Shown here piece after piece: positions 8,312 through 17,847 of a DNA stretch of 64,000 bases (position 1 is its first letter; every line of letters starts with the position of its first letter). The notes under the pieces are model-generated. The model was not told the DNA's origin. It was given only the letters and a program-made list of their open reading frames with translations, and did no database searches. Source of the DNA: Methanolobus zinderi (lineage in GTDB: Archaea > Halobacteriota > Methanosarcinia > Methanosarcinales > Methanosarcinaceae); assembly GCF_013388255.1 (NCBI RefSeq), contig NZ_CP058215.1, positions 186,001-250,000 on the forward strand. The letters are read 5' to 3'. The translations under genes were made by a program, and so were the position numbers.

Positions 8312-9799
8312 TTATGCTGTCTGTGGTTCCGATCTTGCCACATGGCTCTCATGCTGTGAATAATACCACATGGGTATGTACAGAGCCAGTACGACTATTC
8401 CTACACCTGTGGAGAACCAGCTCCCTTCTATACTGTTTAGATAGATTATACCGATCAGACAGAGAGGAATGTTGAACAGACCGAACATAAGTGCGACGTT
8501 CTTCCAGCCCTTTGGTGCCTTGAAAGGTCTCTCGAGACCTACAAGGTGCGGGTTCATCTTTGCCTTTACATATGCAAAGAGACTGATACCATTGGCACAA
8601 ACATATCCTATGGCGGATGCTGCAAGGATAGCTGTTGGAGTACCCATTGATATGAGTACCAGGTTGAACAGGCCAATAATTACCATGGCGAATACGGGAG
8701 TTCCATGGCTGTTTACTTTACCGAAAACCTTTGGCAGGTTTCCTTCAACTGCCATTGAGTGCATTGCCCTTGAAGATCCCAGGTATGCAGTCTGTATGAT
8801 GAGCACCATTGCAGCAATGAGCATTACAATAGCGATGGTTGAACCTATATCACCAAGGGATGCCTGTGCAACCGGAAGCATAGGATCGATCGGTGCGTTG
8901 GCGATACCCTCTATACCTAGCACACCGGTAACTGTTGTCTGCACGATTACATATGCAAAGAAACAGATCGCACCGCAGGAGAACAGTGCCTTTGGCACAT
9001 CCGTACCCGGATTCCTGTACTCGGGACCGTATATAGCTGCTGTTTCCCATGCACATGCACTCCATTGAGCCATTGCGAATATACCCAGCAGGATCAGGAC
9101 ACTGTTAAGGTCCCATACCCAGTCTGTTGGCAGCCAGGTGCTGGTGATGTTCGAAAGTACGAAATCCCCTGTGGCATATGGTGCCAGGGCAATTATGATC
9201 AATGGTACAAATGCAAGTGCTGCAAGGATATAACCTACCAGTGCACCACTTGATACACCACGGTAGTTGACAAGTATGAGACCTCCGAATATCACGATTC
9301 CTGCAGCAAGCGATAGCTGATATTCAGTGAATGTATTTGCAAGTGAGGGGAAGAGACTGTGCAGGTAGAAACCCACAAGGATTGCAAAGATAGCAAGTAC
9401 GGGATTCCATGCAAACCAGTAGCTCCATGCACTGAATCCGCCTATAAGCTTACCTCTGTCATACTTTCCTGCGTAGTCAGGTGTTTTGAATACATTCTGT
9501 GCAAATCCGGGAAGACCGGATGCCTTCGGGAAAGTTGTTGCAAGTTCACCGTAAGCCAGATTCTGCATGAAACCCTGGAATACGGAAAGACCCCACACAA
9601 TAATAGCAGCCGACCATAGCCAGCCTGCAAAATATCCTATCGACGGCAGGATCAGCAGAGGCACACCCACAGCGATGGCAAGACCCTGTTTCCAGTCGAT
9701 CGAACGCTCAAGTCCACCAGATTCACCGGACTCACATACCACTTTTGAGCATTGCTCGGCATGCTGCCAGTCAATCCCTGTCTCTTCATTCGAATTCAT
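8312..9799 (-). CDS. Methylamine permease, APC family (MtmP/MtbP/MttP type)
   Basis: A 495-residue integral membrane protein with about 12 hydrophobic segments and the APC layout. A soluble N-terminus of about 38 residues precedes the first helix (LAIAVGVPLLILPSIGY). It is the last gene of the mtbC-mtbB transcript and should import di- or other methylamines. AAGGTG precedes the ATG. Homologues are named MtmP, MtbP or MttP by operon; with mtbB upstream, MtbP is the natural name, but sequence cannot settle the substrate. Confidence 0.85.
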   Translation of the reverse strand: MNSNEETGIDWQHAEQCSKVVCESGESGGLERSIDWKQGLAIAVGVPLLILPSIGYFAGWLWSAAIIVWGLSVFQGFMQNLAYGELATTFPKASGLPGFAQNVFKTPDYAGKYDRGKLIGGFSAWSYWFAWNPVLAIFAILVGFYLHSLFPSLANTFTEYQLSLAAGIVIFGGLILVNYRGVSSGALVGYILAALAFVPLIIIALAPYATGDFVLSNITSTWLPTDWVWDLNSVLILLGIFAMAQWSACAWETAAIYGPEYRNPGTDVPKALFSCGAICFFAYVIVQTTVTGVLGIEGIANAPIDPMLPVAQASLGDIGSTIAIVMLIAAMVLIIQTAYLGSSRAMHSMAVEGNLPKVFGKVNSHGTPVFAMVIIGLFNLVLISMGTPTAILAASAIGYVCANGISLFAYVKAKMNPHLVGLERPFKAPKGWKNVALMFGLFNIPLCLIGIIYLNSIEGSWFSTGVGIVVLALYIPMWYYSQHESHVARSEPQTA

Positions 9800-9829
9800 A
9801 TATTTTCACCTTCGTTTGATAATAATTAC

Positions 9830-9918
9830 TGATACCTGCAGACCTTCCGAAAGAGCGTTAATGAGTTTCATAAATTGGAGGTTATGTTTTCATCATCTGC
9901 GGGAAGTTGCAGGTATCA
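9830..9918 (-). promoter_or_regulatory. Long-range stem in mtbB-permease intergenic RNA
   Basis: In the minus-strand transcript TGATACCTGCA (9918 to 9908) pairs with TGCAGGTATCA (9840 to 9830). CTTCC and GGAAG add five more pairs after a small asymmetric internal loop, enclosing about 53 nt. The stem ends some 30 nt before the permease ATG, so it could protect the mtbCB end, tune permease expression or be a riboswitch-like element. Confidence 0.6.
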
Positions 9919-9962
9919 TACAGCCGCCGTACAGACACAGCCTGCATGACGGCAATTAACGC

Positions 9963-11369
9963 TTATTTGCTCACCTGACCTCTGAACTTCTCACATGAGT
10001 TGATCTTTATATCCAGAAGCTTCTCGATGTTCATCTTTGCAGCAATTCCCTTGGGAGCTCCTGCAACTGAAGTGATTACACCAATACCAAGATCCTCTCT
10101 CAATTCCCTCATCACATATTCATCACTTAGATCAAGTGTGGAAACACCGAGCTTCTTTGCAACGTAATCCTTTGCGTCACCGACGCGCATGCTCTTTGCC
10201 AGTTCCATTCTTGCAACAAGGTCACCTGCTGCTCTTATTCCGCTCATTCCGGAGGTCATTATGTGGGAGATCGGCATACCCATCGGGTCGCCGACCCCTA
10301 TCTATATGCCGTCCACGCCAGCAATTTCGACCATCGCCTTGCTGGCTCTTGATACAGCATCAACCGTCGGGGTCTCGAGCATCGGGATACCGCCTACACC
10401 CATACCCATGTTCACATGGCACGGGATTGTTGAATCCTTAACAGCCTGTTTGATGAAGGTAACAGCTCTTCCAAGGTTCCATGCTGAAGATTTGCTGGTG
10501 TTGGTGTTTACAACAGGTCCGAAAACATTGGCTCCTGCCTTTGCAACAAGTGCAGCCTGCTGGTGTGGCCAGAGACCTGCAAGCACTGTACCGTCGTATT
10601 CAAGCTCACCGTGCATTCCAAGCAGAAGTTCTCCTGCCATACCTGCTTCGATATAGATATCAGGGAACTGCTTTCTCAGTGATTCGATCGCATGCAGGGA
10701 GGCATACATGTCACCGTCACCTGCAGCACCGATCGTATCGAAGTTGACACCATCGGAACCGGATGCCATCATCCTCTGCATGATCCATACAATGTCCCTT
10801 GTAAGATGCTTTGCAGAGTGCTCCATGGACTCTCTTGCCTCATCGATCTTGAATGCCTTCATAAGGTCACCGGGGTTCTCAAATGGTCCGTCTGGTGTAT
10901 AGTAGAGACCCATGTTTGGCATTGCACCGTAGAGCAGAGGAACGATCATGTTCTGCTGGCAGACTTCCATTGTCTGCATTTCCTGTGCGATCACAGGTTT
11001 TGCAGGCTTGTAACTGTAGTCGATGTGACCGAGTTCCATTGTGTCAGCACCGAATGCACGCTCGTGCATCATTGCACCAACAAGCCTGCTTGCCGGGATA
11101 CCGACACCGCTGTTACCCTGGTCACCATCGATCCTGATGGTTCCGATGTCGTGGGTTACGGGAACTTCCATACCCTGCTCTACACCTACCATCCTGGAAG
11201 GCATGGTGATAATTTCCACGAGCTTGTCGATCTCATCTTCACTGAGATCAGGAATGTCACCAAGGTCTGCAGCATCTGCCATACCTTCTTTCAGGTCAGC
11301 TACGATCTGCTCCTTTGTCATGAAGAGACGCTTTCCGTCTCCCATTCTTAACTTATATTCTGTTGCCAC
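9963..11369 (-). CDS. mtbB: Dimethylamine:corrinoid methyltransferase MtbB, read through in-frame amber
   Basis: MtbB transfers methyl from dimethylamine to MtbC. TAG at 10302-10304 interrupts an otherwise open frame at codon 356, the pyrrolysine site of Methanosarcina MtbB (local sequence EIAGVDGI[13 protein letters not shown]). The full product has 468 residues. I place the start at GTG 11369, giving [12 protein letters not shown] like known MtbB, with AGGTGA five bases upstream; a GTG at 11378 would put the ribosome site inside the gene. mtbC ends 14 nt upstream. The part after the amber begins in the wrong place if called alone, so it must be joined. Confidence 0.96.
10285..10297 (-). promoter_or_regulatory. 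Small hairpin next to mtbB amber codon
   Basis: GGGTC-GGC-GACCC forms a tight stem four bases 3' of the TAG. It differs from the mtmB element in size and spacing. The bases also encode the conserved IGVGDP stretch, so it may be coincidental. Confidence 0.3.
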
Positions 11370-11383
11370 AACTTTCACCTCAT

Positions 11384-12028
11384 TTAAAGAAGCAGTTCCT
11401 TTGCCTTTGTGACAGCTTCACTGGCATTCTCTGCGTAGCAGTCAGCACCGATCTTGTTTGCCCAGGCTTCTGTTGCAGGAGCACCGCCAACCATGACCTT
11501 TACACCGTCTCTCATGCCCTGTTCCTTGAGCATTTCAATGACATCCTTCTGGCCCGGCAGTGTGGTTGTCATGAGTGCAGACATGCCGATCATATTTGCA
11601 CTGGTTTCCTTTGCCTTGTCAATGAAATCCTGCAAGGGCACATCTCTGCCGATATCGTGAACCTCAAATCCTGAAGATTGCAGCATTGTGGAAACGATGG
11701 ACTTACCGATATCGTGTACATCACCCTCGACAGTACCGTTTACGATAATACCCAGCTTCTTACTTGCAGCATCCTTTGGCATGTCTTTTTCCAGTAAAGC
11801 CACACCGGCTTCCATTGCACCTGCTGCCATCATCACATGTGGCAGGAATAACTTGCCCCTCTCAAAGAGAACACCCACTTCATTCATTCCGGCTGCAAGA
11901 CCTTTCTCTATGATCTCAGCAGGCGGAATACCTTCGTCCCTTGCCTTTTCTACGGTTGCTATAACAGCATCCTTTTTGCAGGAAACAATGGCATCAGAGA
12001 GTTCTTTAAACATTTCTTCATTGCTCAT
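11384..12028 (-). CDS. mtbC: Dimethylamine corrinoid protein MtbC
   Basis: A 214-residue B12 protein with the helical cap and the axial His motif EGDVHDIG (H105). It receives methyl from MtbB and passes it to MtbA. I choose ATG 12028 ([10 protein letters not shown]), six bases after GAGGTG; the GTG nine bases earlier is part of that ribosome site. It heads the mtbC-mtbB-permease transcript. A TATA-like GATATATAC lies at about 12113-12122 and the shared dyad 80 bp beyond. Confidence 0.93.
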   Translation of the reverse strand: MSNEEMFKELSDAIVSCKKDAVIATVEKARDEGIPPAEIIEKGLAAGMNEVGVLFERGKLFLPHVMMAAGAMEAGVALLEKDMPKDAASKKLGIIVNGTVEGDVHDIGKSIVSTMLQSSGFEVHDIGRDVPLQDFIDKAKETSANMIGMSALMTTTLPGQKDVIEMLKEQGMRDGVKVMVGGAPATEAWANKIGADCYAENASEAVTKAKELLL

Positions 12029-12112
12029 TACTAACACCTCGTCACCTTTGTCCTCCGGTAAACAACACTTAAGACCGGAATACAGTCAGTTACAATAAGC
12101 ACTGAGAGAAAA

Positions 12113-12122
12113 GTATATATCA
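12113..12122 (-). promoter_or_regulatory. mtbC: Probable TATA box of mtbC
   Basis: ATATATAC on the minus strand, 85-95 bp before the mtbC ATG. It implies a leader of about 60 nt. Confidence 0.4.
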
Positions 12123-12193
12123 TAAACTCAAAGCAATGTGTCTACTGCTCTTGAATTTATCAATGAGAAATAAATGTTTCGAGGCTCTTTTAT

Positions 12194-12212
12194 CATTATA
12201 ACGACGTTGTAA
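12194..12212. promoter_or_regulatory. Dyad operator, copy 2 (upstream of mtbC)
   Basis: Read on the minus strand this is GAAACATTACAACGTC followed by GTTATAATG, matching the site at 4804-4827 in 22 of 24 bases. The arms are ATTACAA and TTATAAT around CGTCG. It lies about 75 bp upstream of the mtbC TATA-like element. Confidence 0.65.
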
Positions 12213-12317
12213 TGTTTCGCTGGTATTGACCAGAAATTTAGATCGTGATCTAGGATCTGCCAGCAAATGCATCCAAAGGGCCAAAATATCCCGATACGAT
12301 ATGGTATTTTATGATCT

Positions 12318-12965
12318 TTACTTCTGCAGGAAAAGAGACTTTATCTTTGCAACGGCTTCAACAGCATTTTTTGCATAACAGTCTGCACCTATTTTTTCAG
12401 CCCACTCCATGCTTGCAGCAGCACCGCCTATCATGACCTTTACACTATCACGCAGGTCCTGTTCCATGAGCATCTCGATAAGTTCTTTCTGACGGGACAG
12501 TGAAATGGTGGTAAGGGCTGAAATGCAAAGCATATCTGCATGAGTTTCCTTTACCTTGTCAATGAAGTCCTGAAGAGGAACATCCCTTCCAAGGTCATAT
12601 ACCTCGAATCCGGATATTCGCAACATAGAGGAAACAATAATTTTACCGATGTCATGCACGTCACCTTCGACAGTACCTATGACAATGATACCAAGTTTTT
12701 CATTCTCTACTTCCTGCAGCTCTTTCTCAAGCACACTAATACCGGCTTCCATGGCATCGCTTGCAAGTACCAGGTGCGGCAGGAACAGCTTACCACTTTC
12801 GAACAGGACTCCCACTTCATCCATCCCACGGATAATACCTTTTTCGATTATCACCTCGGGAGGGATGCCCTCATGAAATGCTTTTTCCACAGTTGATTTA
12901 ACAGAATCCTTTTTACATGATACAACAGCATTTGAGATATCTTTGAATATTTCTTCTTTAACCAT
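12318..12965 (-). CDS. Solo corrinoid protein, MtbC paralogue
   Basis: This 215-residue relative of MtbC keeps the cap and the axial His ([13 protein letters not shown]104), so it should bind B12. No methyltransferase partner is next to it: mtbCB starts a new unit 290 bp downstream and pylS lies divergently upstream. ATG 12965 follows AGGTG; the in-frame ATG at 12974 lacks a site. It could be a second acceptor for MtbB, serve a methyltransferase elsewhere, or sense methylation state. It differs from MtbC in the stretch ISALTTISLSRQKEL. Confidence 0.85.
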   Translation of the reverse strand: MVKEEIFKDISNAVVSCKKDSVKSTVEKAFHEGIPPEVIIEKGIIRGMDEVGVLFESGKLFLPHLVLASDAMEAGISVLEKELQEVENEKLGIIVIGTVEGDVHDIGKIIVSSMLRISGFEVYDLGRDVPLQDFIDKVKETHADMLCISALTTISLSRQKELIEMLMEQDLRDSVKVMIGGAAASMEWAEKIGADCYAKNAVEAVAKIKSLFLQK

Positions 12966-13387
12966 GTATAACACCTGATAGCATCAAGAAAATATCATGG
13001 ATTTAAAAATGGTTCCCCTGTCCAGTAGGTAGTACTCAATAATTAAAGGGTGTTTGGTAAGGAGAAATAAAAATACATATATCGCAACTAAACACAGAAC
13101 TCCATTCACATTTATTAACAGAGCCGGTGGTTGCTTAGATATCTCTGTTATGTGTATGATTTAGATTGCAGACAGATAAGTATTTATACCAGATAAAAAA
13201 GGCATTTTGCAAAAACTATAAATATCCAACATTGCGGAAATATATATATATGCCGATTAGCAGATTCTTATGTGAATTAGATACCGAGCTTTCAGGAAAC
13301 CAATTAATCAGGTTGTATATTTAAGACCTGCTAATTCAAAAATCAAGCTATCAACAACATGTAACAGATTCAAAGGAAGGAAATCAT
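12966..13387. other. Promoter and leader region of the pyl operon
   Basis: These 422 AT-rich bases separate the divergent corrinoid and pyl genes. Plus-strand TATA candidates are ACTATAAATAT (13215-13225) and TATATATATA (13241-13250). A foldable element lies at 13274-13337. I looked on both strands for a tRNA-Pyl gene, which precedes pylS in Methanosarcina, and found none. Confidence 0.6.
13274..13337 (+). promoter_or_regulatory. Foldable element in pyl leader RNA
   Basis: GAATTAG (13274-13280) pairs with CTAATTC (13331-13337), closing 50 nt that contain a CAGGT/ACCTG hairpin and a small TTTC/GAAA one. A 7-bp closing stem with an inner arm recalls a tRNA acceptor and T arm, but no anticodon arm or T-loop can be drawn, so I do not call it a tRNA. 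It lies 50 nt before the short TAG-containing ORF. Confidence 0.45.
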
Positions 13388-14828
<1,441 letters not shown>

Positions 14829-14838
14829 GGTGGGAAAA

Positions 14839-15927
14839 ATGTTAGAGAATATGACACAGGATGAACTGGACAGCCTTGCAGGAAATATCTTAAACGGCTT
14901 TCAGCTCACAGACAGCCATCTCAGGGGTCTTCTGAGTATCACTGAAAAAGACGATCTCGAAAAGCTCTACTATGTTTCAAGGAAGATAAGGGATCACTAC
15001 TTCGGGAACAATGTCTTTCTGTACAGCTTCGTCTACTTTTCCACTCACTGCAGGAACAAATGCGCCTTCTGTTACTACCGGGAATCAAATCATATAAACA
15101 GATACAGACTTGATGCCGATGAAGTAAGAGGCATATGCCGGTCACTCAAAGGAGAAAACATTCACATGGTCGACCTGACCATGGGTGAAGACCCCTATTT
15201 CCACAGCAACCCGGAAAGGTTTGTGGATATTGTGAAGATAGTTAAAGAGGAAACAGACCTTCCGATCATGATCTCCCCGGGTGTGATGAATGACAGGACG
15301 CTTAACAGGCTTTACGAAAGCGGTGCCGATTTTCTTGCACTCTACCAGGAAACACATGACAGGCAGCTCTACCGAAAACTGAGGGTCGGACAATCTTTTG
15401 ATGAAAGACGGCATGCCAGGGAATTTGCAAGGAATATCGGATACTGTGTCGAGGACGGAATACTCACAGGCGTTGGAAATGATATCGAATCCACCATAAA
15501 ATCACTCAGGGGTATGCAGAAGGGAAATCCTGACATGGTGAGGGTCATGACCTTTGTTCCACAGGAAGGGACCCCTCTCTGGAAAAAAACACCTGAGTCC
15601 AGTATGGAAGAGCTCAAGATAATAGCTATTCTGAGACTTATGTTTCCTGACAGGCTCATACCGGCATCCCTTGACCTTGAAGGTATCCCGGGAATGGTGC
15701 ACAGACTGAACGCAGGTGCAAATGTTGTCACATCCATAATACCTTCTGACTCGACCCTCGAAGGTGTCGTCAACTATGATAGGGGTCTTGAGAGACACCG
15801 GGACCCGAAAAGCGTTATTAAAGCACTTGAAAATATGGGCATGAAGCCCGCAGGACAGGACGATTTTAACAGGATACTGGAAAAAGCAAAAAAAAGGAAA
15901 ACTGAAACTCTGGCGGTGGCCCTGTGA
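14839..15927 (+). CDS. pylB: Methylornithine synthase PylB (radical SAM)
   Basis: PylB rearranges L-lysine to (3R)-3-methyl-D-ornithine, the first step of pyrrolysine synthesis. The radical SAM cluster motif CRNKCAFC lies near residues 71-78. I start at ATG 14839 after GAGGTGGG, giving 362 residues; a longer frame runs back into pylS and is not needed. The gene begins 10 bases after pylS ends and its stop overlaps the GTG start of pylC, so translation is probably coupled. Confidence 0.96.
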   Translation: MLENMTQDELDSLAGNILNGFQLTDSHLRGLLSITEKDDLEKLYYVSRKIRDHYFGNNVFLYSFVYFSTHCRNKCAFCYYRESNHINRYRLDADEVRGICRSLKGENIHMVDLTMGEDPYFHSNPERFVDIVKIVKEETDLPIMISPGVMNDRTLNRLYESGADFLALYQETHDRQLYRKLRVGQSFDERRHAREFARNIGYCVEDGILTGVGNDIESTIKSLRGMQKGNPDMVRVMTFVPQEGTPLWKKTPESSMEELKIIAILRLMFPDRLIPASLDLEGIPGMVHRLNAGANVVTSIIPSDSTLEGVVNYDRGLERHRDPKSVIKALENMGMKPAGQDDFNRILEKAKKRKTETLAVAL

Positions 15928-17027
15928 GAACCATATGCATCATAGGTGGTAAACTGCAGGGGTTCGAGGTCGCATACCTTGCACACAAGGCAGGTATGAA
16001 AGTTCTGCTTGTGGACCGCAGGGAAAAGCCCCTGATACTCAGTGCCGTTGATTTTTTCCATTGCTTCGATGTTATCAGGGAACCTGATAGACTGGTCGCG
16101 ATCTCAGAGAATGTGGACGCGATAATTCCTGTTAATGAGAATATAGAGACAATCGAATCTTTGAAAAAAATAAAAGACAGGCTGGCCTGTCCCCTGCTTT
16201 TTGACTTTGACGCCTACCATATCAGTATGGACAAAAAACGGTCCAAGGATTTTTTCTATTCAATTGACGTACCCACACCTGCTGACAATCCTACATCCCC
16301 TCCGTATTTCGTCAAGCCTCCGTGTGAGAGCAGCAGTGTGGGTACTTCTATCATTTACAACAACAGAGAACTGGATGGTCTTGATCCTGACATGCTTGTG
16401 GAAGAGTACGTGGAAGGAGATGTCATCTCCCTTGAGCTTGTGGGTGACGGTGAGAACTTCGCTGTTGCAAAGGAAACAAAGGTGCATGTGGACGAGACCT
16501 ATGACTGCCATATGGTAACACCCATAGACCATCACCAGGAGTTAAGGGATATCTCCCTCAAACTTGCCAGGAATCTCAGACTCCGGGGAATCATGGACAT
16601 TGAGGCAATAGACAGTCCAAGGGGGCTGAAAGTGCTGGAGATCGATGCAAGGTTTCCCAGCCAGACACCATCTGTGGTTTACCATTCCTCAGGGATAAAT
16701 CTTGTTGAGATGCTTGTGCAGGCTTTTTCCGGTGGTATTGGTAATACAGATAATTCAAGAATAGTTTCTAACGGTAATTATTGTACTTTCGAGCACCTTG
16801 CCCTGAAAGAAGGTGGGCTTGTGCCTGTCGGTGAGCATGTGATCTCACAGGGCACGGATTATCATGTTTTTCACGCTTCTCACGGGCTCGATATCTTTGA
16901 ATGCATCGGTGATATCCGGGTCTTTACTCTTATGAGCTGGGGTCCGGGAAAGGAAGAAGCAGAAAATAACAGACAGAGAGGGTTTGGTATTGTCAGGGAA
17001 CATCTTGGAATCGAAAACCTGAATTAA
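15924..17027 (+). CDS. pylC: Methylornithine-lysine ligase PylC
   Basis: An ATP-grasp ligase of 367 residues joining 3-methyl-D-ornithine to the epsilon-amino group of lysine. The Rossmann-like start TICIIGGKLQGFEVA, the ATP-grasp strand DMLVEEYVEGDV and the metal site EIDARFPSQTPS are visible. The start is GTG 15924, overlapping the pylB stop in the pattern GTGA. Confidence 0.96.
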   Translation: MRTICIIGGKLQGFEVAYLAHKAGMKVLLVDRREKPLILSAVDFFHCFDVIREPDRLVAISENVDAIIPVNENIETIESLKKIKDRLACPLLFDFDAYHISMDKKRSKDFFYSIDVPTPADNPTSPPYFVKPPCESSSVGTSIIYNNRELDGLDPDMLVEEYVEGDVISLELVGDGENFAVAKETKVHVDETYDCHMVTPIDHHQELRDISLKLARNLRLRGIMDIEAIDSPRGLKVLEIDARFPSQTPSVVYHSSGINLVEMLVQAFSGGIGNTDNSRIVSNGNYCTFEHLALKEGGLVPVGEHVISQGTDYHVFHASHGLDIFECIGDIRVFTLMSWGPGKEEAENNRQRGFGIVREHLGIENLN

Positions 17028-17043
17028 AATCGGGAGGAATAAA

Positions 17044-17787
17044 ATGGCACTTTTAACACCACAGGATCTTGAGAACCTGTCCGCACAGCTTGAGGAGAAC
17101 GATGAGATAATCAAAAGGGTCACCGGCCTCAATATCAAAGGAATATGCGAGGAGCTGTACGGAACAAAACTCGACTCTCCGAAAGTAGGAATAATCCCAA
17201 TAACAGCAGGTGAGGGGATAATCAGCACCTTTACTTCGTCACTGCTTTTTATCGTGCAGTATTTCGGCCTTGAGGGTTTTATTACCGAACATCCGGACAT
17301 TACAGGTTACTATGAAGCCGTCTCAGAGGGCGCCGACATCATACTCATGGCAGACGACCATATTTTTATTGCGCACAACCTTCGCAACGGGAAGATCGTG
17401 AGTAACCACGTGGCCACTGGGGTGATATATGCAGATATTGCTTCAAGGTTCAATGAGACAAATTCAAAGGATATCCTTGTCATCGGTCTTGGGAAAGTGG
17501 GTTATGCCGGAGCATGCCACCTTGTGAACAAGGGTTTCAATGTCTATGCCTGCGACCCAAACAGGGAATTTTTGCAGAAGGCTGTGGATGAGCTGGGAAT
17601 TAAACCTTACTGCAGCGACGACAGGAAAAAATTTTCCATGGTATTTGAGGCCACACCCAATGCGGATACAATATCCGAGGGCATGATCGAGGAAAGATGT
17701 CTGGTCTCCACTCCAGGGATACCCTGCGGCCTGCCTCCGGAGGTCGGAAGCAGGTACCGTGTCGACCTTGTAATGGACCCCTGGTGA
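17044..17787 (+). CDS. pylD: Pyrrolysine synthase PylD, C-terminus cut by an apparent frameshift
   Basis: PylD oxidises lysine-N6-methylornithine to pyrrolysine with NAD+; the NAD loop VIGLGKVGYAGA is clear. As read, the protein stops after 247 residues with VDLVMDPW. The known family ends EPLGIGTASMLYSVL. Here, shifting frame after CCC at 17778-17780 gives DPLVIGFASMLYSVI and a stop at 17820-17822, for exactly 259 residues, the length of Methanosarcina PylD. One C is therefore missing from the CCCC run (17778-17781). This is either a sequencing or assembly error or a real mutation. The shifted stop falls neatly within the terminator hairpin. Confidence 0.92.
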   Translation: MALLTPQDLENLSAQLEENDEIIKRVTGLNIKGICEELYGTKLDSPKVGIIPITAGEGIISTFTSSLLFIVQYFGLEGFITEHPDITGYYEAVSEGADIILMADDHIFIAHNLRNGKIVSNHVATGVIYADIASRFNETNSKDILVIGLGKVGYAGACHLVNKGFNVYACDPNREFLQKAVDELGIKPYCSDDRKKFSMVFEATPNADTISEGMIEERCLVSTPGIPCGLPPEVGSRYRVDLVMDPW

Positions 17788-17819
17788 TCGGGTTTGCCTC
17801 CATGCTGTATTCTGTTATC

Positions 17820-17847
17820 TGATAAAGGAGAATTTACTCCTTTATCA
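17820..17847. terminator. Bidirectional terminator between pylD and PAS gene
   Basis: TGATAAAGGAG and CTCCTTTATCA form a perfect 11-bp inverted repeat around AATTTA. It lies between two convergent genes. The TGA at each end is the stop of the PAS protein on one strand and of frame-corrected pylD on the other. Confidence 0.75.

Noticed and set aside
9850-9910. C/D box small RNA in the mtbB-permease gap
   Set aside because: An ATGATGA C-box match is present on the minus strand but no CTGA D box follows at proper distance.
13274-13337. tRNA-Pyl gene in the pyl leader
   Set aside because: The 7-bp closing stem is tempting, but there is no CTA anticodon in a loop, no anticodon stem and no T-loop sequence.
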